This document shows positions 1 to 6,340 of a stretch of DNA of 64,000 nucleotides, piece after piece (within the stretch, counting starts at the first letter, position 1; each line of letters opens with the position of its first letter). The DNA comes from JBJHDF01 sp050486405. GTDB lineage: Bacteria; Pseudomonadota; Gammaproteobacteria; Pseudomonadales; Cellvibrionaceae. The position numbers and the translations under genes were made by a program. The stretch is taken from contig JBJHDF010000002.1 of the NCBI GenBank assembly GCA_050486405.1, forward strand, positions 1 to 64,000, written 5' to 3'. The notes beneath the pieces are model-generated. The model searched no databases. It had not been told where the DNA came from and saw nothing but the letters and a program-made list of their open reading frames with translations.

Positions 1-27
1 GCCACCAGGAACGAAACTGCCGAAGCA

Positions 28-127
28 GATTCTGAACCGGTGCTCAACGCCGGTAGACTTGACGCTGGCGGCGAAGTTTCAACCGCCGGAAAAGTCTGAA
101 ATAGCTTTAAGGCTGAGCCCTATAACG
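28..127. repeat. Direct repeat, copy 1 (integron cassette DNA)
   Basis: About 100 bases that recur nearly unchanged 184 bases downstream (212-311). The copies share a long identical left part and an identical right end running into TATAACG, and differ by scattered substitutions between. Read on the minus strand, away from intI, each copy starts just after an attC-like core, so the copies look like the bodies of two related ORF-less cassettes. No start-to-stop frame in them is convincing. Confidence 0.8.
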
Positions 128-201
128 CCAAGCACACGGGCGACAAGCCGCGCAGCGGGTTGGCGTCCCGCCGACCCCGAAGGGGGCGGCGTAGTGCTGC
201 T
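121..201 (-). other. attC-like recombination site, cut by the N gap
   Basis: On the minus strand the site ends with GTGTGCTTGGCGTTATAGGG, giving a GTTATAG simple site that matches the end of the neighbouring attC. The opposite arm AGCAGCAC begins next to the N run at 202, so its outer core is missing. The AAGCAC/GTGCT arms around a GC-rich centre are consistent with a foldable integron attC. Confidence 0.6.
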
Positions 202-211
202 NNNNNNNNNN
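202..211. other. Assembly gap (10 N)
   Basis: Ten N bases directly before the second repeat copy. A scaffolding gap is likely here because the flanking cassettes are near-identical, so the true number of cassettes may be greater than shown. Confidence 0.95.
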
Positions 212-311
212 GATTCTGAACCGGTGCTCAACGCCGGTAGACTTGACGCTGGCAGCGAAATTTCAGCTACCAGAAAAGCCTGAACGAGCTTTAAGGCTGA
301 GCCCTATAACG
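212..311. repeat. Direct repeat, copy 2 (integron cassette DNA)
   Basis: Second copy of the repeat at 28-127, offset 184 bases. It ends in TATAACG, which is the outer core of the next attC-like site. No credible reading frame is present. Confidence 0.8.
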
Positions 312-360
312 TTGCCAGCACGCGCCGCGTTAGCGGTCGCCGTGCCTGGCCTTGTTAACT
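305..360 (-). other. attC site of the first gene cassette
   Basis: On the minus strand, immediately after the cassette gene's stop, the site runs from GTTAACAAGGCCAGGCACG to CGTGCTGGCAACGTTATAG. The inner arms GCCAGGCACG and CGTGCTGGC pair with one extra G left out. Such an extrahelical base is the strand-selection hallmark of attC hairpins. GTTAAC and GTTATAG are the two simple sites. Position just downstream of the ORF and orientation away from intI fit a cassette. Confidence 0.75.
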
Positions 361-361
361 T

Positions 362-805
362 TTACCTTGCGGCCAGCCTAAGATCCAATGCATCTGAATA
401 CGCTGATTGAAAATTTGCAGCCAGCTCGGAGTTTAAGCCGATAAGTATAGTAGCGCTGCTGTCCCAGCAAGCTATTTCAAAAATAGCGCCATCAAGCTGC
501 GGCACTGGATCAGATCCGTCCCAGTAGTGAGGGTTGCCATCGACGTACGGATCTTCCTTCACAGCCACCCGAACTCCTTTTTGGAATGCACTGAAAACTG
601 CCCAAATGAATTGGACATTTTTGCCTACTAAGGCGGATTCAAGTTCCTCGCCGGAGTGCCAGCCTTCTTGCAAGTCGTACCCATTCGTCTCCACATCGCT
701 AACATACCAATCGTAGTCCGTGCACCTGATAGCTAGGGCGCGCATGACTTCAAGCATGTTCGTGAAGAACTTCACTTGGTTAGTCTTCTCTAGTATTAGA
801 TTCAT
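362..805 (-). CDS. Integron cassette protein of unknown function
   Basis: A 147-residue acidic protein read away from intI, as expected for a cassette gene. The start chosen is the ATG at 805, with GAGG four bases upstream. A longer frame reaches a GTG at 928, but that lies beyond the apparent attI junction near 906, outside the mobile unit. The protein has no signal peptide or membrane segment, is rich in Trp, Tyr and Asp, and has a WDGSDPVPQLDG stretch near the middle. I do not recognise a family. The stop is followed at once by the attC at 305-360, completing a textbook cassette. Confidence 0.7.
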   Translation of the reverse strand: MNLILEKTNQVKFFTNMLEVMRALAIRCTDYDWYVSDVETNGYDLQEGWHSGEELESALVGKNVQFIWAVFSAFQKGVRVAVKEDPYVDGNPHYWDGSDPVPQLDGAIFEIACWDSSATILIGLNSELAANFQSAYSDALDLRLAAR

Positions 806-1302
806 CTGGCCTCGACGAGTTAACATTTGAATCTGCGACCTCAGGCGACGTATTCGCAGATCACCCGACGCCTGTCCGTCTATTTCAGCTAATTGGGCAT
901 TTATAACATGGCAGGGGCGCGATTTCACTCGTCTTCGGGAGCGTGGCGCATTTTTCTGCCAGGGGATAGGGAACCCGGTGACCGTTTTGCAGGGAAATTG
1001 CGACAGGTGTCGGTATATTTTTTCCGGACTGGGGTTCCGATTATCGCTAACACTTTGATTTATAATAAGTTATTTCGTCCGCTGCCGGAAGGCGCGCGGT
1101 GCAAATGCCCGCCTTTGCAACATATCCCCGTCAGTCTATGTATTCGTGAAGCTATCATAATTTTATGTTTTACAAGGAAAAACTCCATCTCAGCTGCCTG
1201 GCGGATCCTTTTCACGGTACCAAGTCATCTATTGTGCTTTACATGCAGCCACCAATGCATATACTGTATATATAAACAGTTATATATGGGGATTGGCCAA
1301 CT
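806..1302. other. attI region and intI upstream region
   Basis: About 500 bases without a credible gene. TTATAAC at 901-907 reads GTTATAA on the minus strand and matches the GTTATAG ends of the attC sites, so the attI/first-cassette junction is probably at 906/907. The stretch from there to 1302 should hold attI, a cassette promoter firing leftward and the intI promoter. I could assign only the LexA box with confidence. Confidence 0.55.
1264..1279. promoter_or_regulatory. LexA (SOS) box upstream of intI
   Basis: CTGTATATATAAACAG has the CTG-N10-CAG form and the AT-alternating centre of the gammaproteobacterial LexA consensus. It ends 23 bases before the intI ATG, where it would overlap the promoter. 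SOS control of integron integrases by LexA is established in Vibrio and class 1 integrons; here it is inferred from the site. Confidence 0.85.
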
Positions 1303-2343
1303 ATGGACGATATTCCAGGTGTTTTGCCGGATAAGCCCACGCGGTTCTTTGATCGTTTGCGCAGCTTTATGCGGGCCCGGCATATGGCCTACAAAACCGA
1401 GAAAACGTACTGCTCCTGGATTGCGGACTATATTCGCTATCACAACCGTGCCAGGCCCGAGGCACTCGGGGCCGAGCATATTGACGAGTACCTCAGTTAC
1501 CTGGCGGTGAAGCGCCGTTGTTCGGTTAACACTCAGAAAACGGCATTAAATGCCCTGGTATTCATGTATCAGAAATTTCTGGGCATTGAGGTTGGCGCCT
1601 TGAATTTTGCACACAGTACTCGCGTGAGAACGCTGCCTACGGTGTTTTCCCATGGTGAAGCCATGACCGTGATCGGCCTGTTGCCGGGAATCTACCAGTT
1701 GCTTGCGTGCTTGATGTATGGTTCCGGCCTGCGGATATCCGAGGCTTGTCGGTTGCGGGTTCAGGATGTGGACTTTGCAAACGGCTGTATTATTGTACGG
1801 GAATCGAAAGGGCTGAAATGGCGGCGTACACTGTTGCCGAAATCATTGGTAGAAAAACTGCAAACGCAAATGCACTATGCGTTGTCGCTACATCAAAAGG
1901 ACCTTGGCGAGGGTTTTGGCGCGGTTTATCTGCCGAATGCATTGGCGAAGAAGTACCCAAATGCTTCCGTTAGTCCGGCATGGCAGTATGTGTTTCCCGC
2001 CTCGAATCGATCAAAGGATCCCATGTGTGGCACTATTCGTCGTCATCACATTGGCGAAAAGTCCGTGCAGAGGCAGGTCAGGAAGGCGATTGAAGCGGCG
2101 CGGATTTACAAGAAAGCCGGCTGCCACACGTTTCGCCACAGCTTTGCCACCAATCTTCTGCGGGTGGGGGTTGATATAAGAAACATTCAGGAAATGATGG
2201 GGCACTCGGATCTGTCTACCACGCAGATCTATACGCACGTGGTAGGTGTGCAGGAGAGGGGCGTCGTCAGCCCGCTTGATGTTTCTACGTTGGATGCGAA
2301 AATCCGAGAAGAGCCTCCCTCGTATTGGAAGTTGGCCGGATAG
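1303..2343 (+). CDS. intI: Integron integrase (IntI-type tyrosine recombinase)
   Basis: A 346-residue site-specific recombinase that would insert and excise cassettes by attI x attC and attC x attC exchange. An N-terminal SAM-like DNA-binding domain (about 13-95) precedes the catalytic domain with Arg144 (GSGLRISE), His275 and Arg278 (CHTFRHS), His301 (MGHSDLSTT) and nucleophile Tyr310. The insert at about 209-250, with LAKKYPN, WQYVFP and RRHHI, is the extra segment that separates integron integrases from XerC/XerD. The ATG at 1303 is preceded by GGGG. The gene diverges from the cassettes, the usual integron layout. The catalytic residues are intact, so it may be active. Confidence 0.95.
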   Translation: MDDIPGVLPDKPTRFFDRLRSFMRARHMAYKTEKTYCSWIADYIRYHNRARPEALGAEHIDEYLSYLAVKRRCSVNTQKTALNALVFMYQKFLGIEVGALNFAHSTRVRTLPTVFSHGEAMTVIGLLPGIYQLLACLMYGSGLRISEACRLRVQDVDFANGCIIVRESKGLKWRRTLLPKSLVEKLQTQMHYALSLHQKDLGEGFGAVYLPNALAKKYPNASVSPAWQYVFPASNRSKDPMCGTIRRHHIGEKSVQRQVRKAIEAARIYKKAGCHTFRHSFATNLLRVGVDIRNIQEMMGHSDLSTTQIYTHVVGVQERGVVSPLDVSTLDAKIREEPPSYWKLAG

Positions 2344-2468
2344 CTGGAAGTAAAAGCACGCTTGCTCGGTAGCGGTTTGAGCAGGGTAGGGCTCTCTTAG
2401 CGACCTGCTAAGTGCCGAGCAGTGACTTCGTAAATGCACTATCGGCACTTTGTAGTAAAGCCACCCCG

Positions 2469-3755
2469 TCAAGAGTGGCGGCTGGATTCTGGCGGAAGAT
2501 GAGCCTGGGTCAATACCGCCATCTCGGGACGGGTGTACTCGCTGGTTTCGGCCAGGTTCAGGGCGTTCTCGGCGGGGTTGTGCAGCCAGTTATAGATCAT
2601 GCCGATAAACAACAGCCCGGCAAATCCGGTGGCAAGGTAAAAGCCGTATTTTACATCACCAAATAGATCGCCCACGGCGCCCATCAGCAGAGGCCCGAGG
2701 GCGGCGGAAAGCGCCGTGAAAAACAGGATGACGCCGGCGACGGTGCCATGCTCGTTTTTGTGGTAGCAACTGATACCCTTGGAGTTGAGGGTAGGGTAGA
2801 TCATGGACATAAACAGCCCAGAGAGGGGCAGCAGAAACACCGCTGCGCGCACTCCGAGCACAATGCTTCCGAGAAAACACAGGAAAATCACGCCGCTGAA
2901 CACCACCATGACGCTGGTCCAGGAAAAGTGACTGAGTACCCAGGCGCCGAGAAAGCGGCCGCCTGCACGCAGGATAAAGAAAATAGTCAATGCGTAGGTG
3001 GCAAGCCAGGTGACGGAGCCGGAATAGCTAGCCAGAAAGGTGGGCATCCATACGTAGATCGCCACTTCCGTGGCCACATAGAGTGCGATTGCCAGGGAAA
3101 AACCTAGGGCGTGCGGGTCGCGCATCATCTTCAGCGTGCGTTTGAGGTCGATTGGTTCGGCGCTGGCTTTTTGGGTGTGGGGGTAGCGTACCAGCAGGGC
3201 CGTGAGTAGCAGCAGGGAACACACGACACCGGCGAAGATATACAGATACTTCCAGGAAACGCCAATGGTAAGCAGATAGGCGACGATCGCTGGGCCGAGA
3301 ATCGCGCCTACACCGAAAAACCCCTCGACCGTGTTCATGGTGCCCGTATGCTCCTTGGTGGAACGGGAGATATCACCAATCAGTGCCAATGCACCGGTCT
3401 TGAATATCCCGATGGCGCAACCCGAGAGTGCCAGCAGGGCGACGAAGAATTCAAACGTGTTTCCCACGGCAAACAGATAGCTGGCGATGGCAAATAGGCA
3501 CAAGCCTATGACAATGGTTTGTTTGCGGCCGAGTTTGTCGGCCAGAAACCCGAATAGAATGCCACTGATAGCGATGGCGGCCATGGGCGCGTAATGGAAG
3601 GCGCCGGCCTGGGTCAGGCTGAGATCAAAGTCCCGGATGATCTCGGGGATGATGACGCCGACCGCATCGGTGGTCATGGCGAACATCAGGAACATCATAT
3701 AGGTCAGCCACCGGATGGTCGTGAGGTGGCGCTGTTCAGGTGCTTGGTCTGTCAT
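2469..3755 (-). CDS. MFS sugar permease of the sucrose/fructoside locus
   Basis: A 428-residue major facilitator with about 12 hydrophobic segments. The motif GFLADKLGRKQT after the second helix is the classic MFS loop signature, and the protein is close to whole-family length. It diverges from the ROK regulator at 3907 across a shared operator and sits beside a GH32-like enzyme, a TonB receptor and a fructokinase. The likely job is to carry sucrose or a short fructoside across the inner membrane. The substrate is inferred from context only. It converges on intI, with about 125 bases between the stops. Confidence 0.85.
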   Translation of the reverse strand: MTDQAPEQRHLTTIRWLTYMMFLMFAMTTDAVGVIIPEIIRDFDLSLTQAGAFHYAPMAAIAISGILFGFLADKLGRKQTIVIGLCLFAIASYLFAVGNTFEFFVALLALSGCAIGIFKTGALALIGDISRSTKEHTGTMNTVEGFFGVGAILGPAIVAYLLTIGVSWKYLYIFAGVVCSLLLLTALLVRYPHTQKASAEPIDLKRTLKMMRDPHALGFSLAIALYVATEVAIYVWMPTFLASYSGSVTWLATYALTIFFILRAGGRFLGAWVLSHFSWTSVMVVFSGVIFLCFLGSIVLGVRAAVFLLPLSGLFMSMIYPTLNSKGISCYHKNEHGTVAGVILFFTALSAALGPLLMGAVGDLFGDVKYGFYLATGFAGLLFIGMIYNWLHNPAENALNLAETSEYTRPEMAVLTQAHLPPESSRHS

Positions 3756-3830
3756 GGTTGTGGCCTCGGCTTATTGTAGGTGACCCACTCTCAGAGCGCG
3801 CCGTTACGCGTCCCGCCAGAGCATTCCCGC

Positions 3831-3866
3831 TTGACATAATAAATCACAGTGGTTTAATTAAGTCAA
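3831..3866. promoter_or_regulatory. Divergent promoter with palindromic ROK operator
   Basis: On the plus strand TTGACA (3831-3836) and TTAATT (3854-3859) are 17 bases apart. On the minus strand TTGACT and TATTAT can serve the MFS gene. The spacer carries AAATCACAGTGGTTTAAT, a near-palindrome about position 3848. TTGAC and GTCAA at the edges extend the symmetry. The core AAATCACAGTG recurs in the perfect palindrome at 6236-6264. Binding would block both directions at once. The ROK regulator downstream is the natural candidate ligand-responsive repressor. Confidence 0.75.
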
Positions 3867-3906
3867 CCAGGGTATGATACCCAGGTGTCCAATACAGGGG
3901 TTCGTT

Positions 3907-5130
3907 ATGTCGAAAGGTAGCAATTCCAGTGGGCTGCGCCGCTACAACGAGCGGGTACTGCTTACCCAACTGCGCCGCCTGGGTAGCGCCTCCAAAGTGG
4001 AAATGGCGCGCCTTTCCAATCTCACCCCGCAGGCCACCACCCGTATTGTGGATGATCTGGAGCAGGCGGGGCTGGTACGGCAATTGGGGCGGCGCACTGG
4101 TGGGCTGGGTCAGCCGTCCACCCTCTACGGCATCAATCCGGCAGGCGCCTATGCGATCGGGGTGAATGTGGGTCGCCGGGATATCCAGATGCTGCTGATG
4201 GATTTTGGTGGCGCCATCAAGGGCAACGTTGCTCATGAGTTCGAGCGCCCGGAGCCAGATTTCCTGCTTGACCGGATCGAGGAAGGTATCCATGCGCTGA
4301 CAGCGAGGCTGGGGCCGGGCGAGCCTGGCAAGCTGGTTGGGGTAGGGGTGGCCATGCCCTGGTTTATGGGGGCCTGGGCCCGCGAGCTCAATATGAGCCC
4401 AGCCCTGGCGGAAGCCTGGAACACCATCGATTTTGGCGGTGAAGTGGCCAAGCGTACTCGCTTTCCTGTGTTTTTCGAGAATGATTGCTCCGCAGCCGCT
4501 ATCGCCGAGCTGCTGTTTGGCTTGGGTATGCAGATCGACAACTTCCTCTACGCCTTTATTGGTACTTTTATCGGCGGCGGTGTGGTGCTGCAGGGCAATC
4601 TTGAAAGTGGTGTTCACGGCAACTCCGGGGCCTTGGCTTCCATGCCGGTGCTGCCGTCAGGACTGGACAGCACACCGCCGCCAGCGCTGGCGTTTGAAAC
4701 CTTGGCTAACCGGGCGTCGATTTTTGTGTTGCGGCGCCATTTGAACGCCAGGGGTTTTTCGATAAACAGCATCTCGGAACTGGCCGACCTGCCGGCGGTG
4801 GCGCAACCCGTCATCGACGAATGGTCGGAGGACTGTGCCGACGCCCTGGCGTTTGCGTTTGTGTCGGCGATGGGGGTGCTGGACTTTGAGGCGATTGTGA
4901 TCGACGGCAATTTGCCCCGGGATCTGGTGGCGCAACTGGTGGAAAAAGTGCGCAAACATCTCGGTGCCTCGGTTCCCAGCGGGGTCTTTGTGCCGGAGGT
5001 GCTGGTGGGCAACATCGGACCGGACGCCCGGGCCATTGGCGGCGCCATCCTGCCTTTCTATTCCAATTTTTCACCGGACAAGACGGTGATGCTCACCGGT
5101 GGTGTGCCCAAGCGGGTCAGTGCCGACTGA
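3907..5130 (+). CDS. ROK-family transcriptional regulator
   Basis: A 407-residue protein with an N-terminal winged HTH (about 12-65, SKVEMARLSNLTPQATTRIVDDLEQ) fused to a ROK sugar-binding/kinase-fold domain with the GTFIGGGVVL phosphate-loop region. This is NagC/Mlc-type architecture and usual length. The ATG at 3907 is chosen because it puts the HTH at the very N terminus; an in-frame start at 3874 would lie close to the promoter. It most likely senses a sugar and represses the neighbouring permease, itself, and the TonB receptor through the operators at 3838-3858 and 6236-6264. The inducer is unknown; sucrose or fructose is inferred from neighbours. Confidence 0.88.
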   Translation: MSKGSNSSGLRRYNERVLLTQLRRLGSASKVEMARLSNLTPQATTRIVDDLEQAGLVRQLGRRTGGLGQPSTLYGINPAGAYAIGVNVGRRDIQMLLMDFGGAIKGNVAHEFERPEPDFLLDRIEEGIHALTARLGPGEPGKLVGVGVAMPWFMGAWARELNMSPALAEAWNTIDFGGEVAKRTRFPVFFENDCSAAAIAELLFGLGMQIDNFLYAFIGTFIGGGVVLQGNLESGVHGNSGALASMPVLPSGLDSTPPPALAFETLANRASIFVLRRHLNARGFSINSISELADLPAVAQPVIDEWSEDCADALAFAFVSAMGVLDFEAIVIDGNLPRDLVAQLVEKVRKHLGASVPSGVFVPEVLVGNIGPDARAIGGAILPFYSNFSPDKTVMLTGGVPKRVSAD

Positions 5131-5169
5131 TTGATAGACGGCCGGTGACGGCCGGCAAGCGAGGTAAGC

Positions 5170-6141
5170 ATGTTACAGCTCAGCGACAAATGGGTTTGGG
5201 ATTTCTGGTTTGCGGTAGACGGTGATGACTACCATATCTTCTATCTTCAGGCCGACAAGGCGTTAAAGGAGCCGGAATTGCGTCACTGGAACGTGTCGGT
5301 AGGCCACGCCCGTTCGCGCGACCTGGAACACTGGGAAATCCTCCCGGACGCCCTGGCTCCCACCCCGGATGACGATGAGGCGCCGGACTCCTGCACCACC
5401 TGGACCGGCTGCGTGATCAAGGCTCATGGGCGCTGGTACATGTACTACACGGGTACCCGGCGCTGTGAGAAAGGCCTGGTGCAGCGGGTGTGTCTGGCGC
5501 AGTCGGAAGACCTGATCCACTGGTCCAAGTACACCGGCAACCCCGTGGTGGAGCTGGATCCGCGCTGGTACGACGGCCTGAATCTGGACTATTGGCACGA
5601 CGCCTCCTGGCGCGATCCCTGGGTATTCCAGGATCCAGCGGGCGACCACTACCATATGCTGGTCACCAGTCGCGCCAACCGCGGTGAGCCAGACGGGCGC
5701 GGTGCCATCGGTTATGCTCGCTCCGACAACCTGTTGGAATGGCAGGTGAGAGAGCCCTTCCTGGCGCCCGGCTGGTTCGGTGAAATGGAGGTGCCGCAAA
5801 TCGAGCGCATCGGCGGACGCTACTATCTGTTCTGCTCCGTTTCCGAGCGTTTTCACGCCCAGGCGCACCGTCAGTCGCCGGGTTGCGAACCGCAAACCGG
5901 GGTCAAGTACTTTGTCTCCGATAACCTCCTGGGCCCCTGGGAGGTCCTGGGCAATGGCTTTCTGACCGGCCCGGCCCAGCGAGGCCTTTACTCGGGGCGT
6001 CTTATCCGGGGACCTAATGGTGACTGGTACCTGATGGCTTTTATGGGCTACGACGAGGCAGGTGAATTCGTTGGCGGCATTATCGACCCCCTGCCAGTGG
6101 TTCAGGCGGAGGATGGACGCCTGTACCTGCCAACTGCTTAA
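5170..6141 (+). CDS. GH32/GH68-like beta-fructosidase, cytoplasmic
   Basis: A 323-residue five-bladed-propeller glycosidase with no signal peptide. Three clan GH-J landmarks can be placed: WVWDFW with candidate nucleophile Asp11, WRDPWVF with the RDP transition-state stabiliser at 148-150, and GEMEVPQ with candidate acid/base Glu207. The first motif is not the usual WMNDPNG and reads more like the WDSW of GH68, and the protein lacks the usual C-terminal beta-sandwich of GH32. Between a ROK regulator and a TonB receptor, with a fructokinase downstream, it probably splits imported sucrose or a short fructan. A GAGG stands before the ATG. Confidence 0.75.
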   Translation: MLQLSDKWVWDFWFAVDGDDYHIFYLQADKALKEPELRHWNVSVGHARSRDLEHWEILPDALAPTPDDDEAPDSCTTWTGCVIKAHGRWYMYYTGTRRCEKGLVQRVCLAQSEDLIHWSKYTGNPVVELDPRWYDGLNLDYWHDASWRDPWVFQDPAGDHYHMLVTSRANRGEPDGRGAIGYARSDNLLEWQVREPFLAPGWFGEMEVPQIERIGGRYYLFCSVSERFHAQAHRQSPGCEPQTGVKYFVSDNLLGPWEVLGNGFLTGPAQRGLYSGRLIRGPNGDWYLMAFMGYDEAGEFVGGIIDPLPVVQAEDGRLYLPTA

Positions 6142-6165
6142 GCGCCAGAGAGCGTCCTTGGCGCT
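6141..6165 (+). terminator. Possible weak terminator after the GH32-like gene
   Basis: AGCGCCA and TGGCGCT pair around an 11-base loop just past the stop. The following sequence GGTTGTCC has few T residues, so this may only be a 3'-end stabilising hairpin. A new promoter for the TonB receptor starts about 70 bases on. Confidence 0.35.
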
Positions 6166-6232
6166 GGTTGTCCTATAGTCGCAAAAGCATTTAGAAGTAA
6201 TGTTAAAAGCACAAAAAGTTCTATTGGAGCCT

Positions 6233-6264
6233 TGCATTTATTAAATCACAGTGATTTAATAAAT
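6233..6264. promoter_or_regulatory. Promoter with perfect 29-bp palindromic operator
   Basis: The operator 6236-6264 is a perfect inverted repeat: 14-base arms (left arm ATTTATTAAATCAC) about a single central A. It sits between a -35 TTGCAT (6233-6238) and a -10 TTAATA (6256-6261), 17 bases apart, the same arrangement as in front of the ROK regulator. A repressor bound here would exclude RNA polymerase from the TonB receptor gene. Confidence 0.8.
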
Positions 6265-6340
6265 ATCGAGCAATGCCTTGGTTGGATAAATTTCAGGCAA
6301 TACAAACATAAAGGTTAATAATCGAACCCTGGAGAAGACT

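Noticed and set aside
820..830. Alternative cassette junction at GTTAAC near 817-822
   Set aside because: GTTATAA at 901-907 matches the GTTATAG ends of the attC sites better, and leaves room for a ribosome site before the ATG at 805.
893..1510. A 205-residue plus-strand frame over the attI region and intI start
   Set aside because: It overlaps intI in another frame, crosses the LexA box and has no family resemblance or ribosome site.
6236..6264. CRP/Fnr site at the TonB receptor promoter
   Set aside because: The half-sites are TTAAATCAC/GTGATTTAA without the TGTGA-N6-TCACA spacing, and the site recurs only by the ROK regulator.
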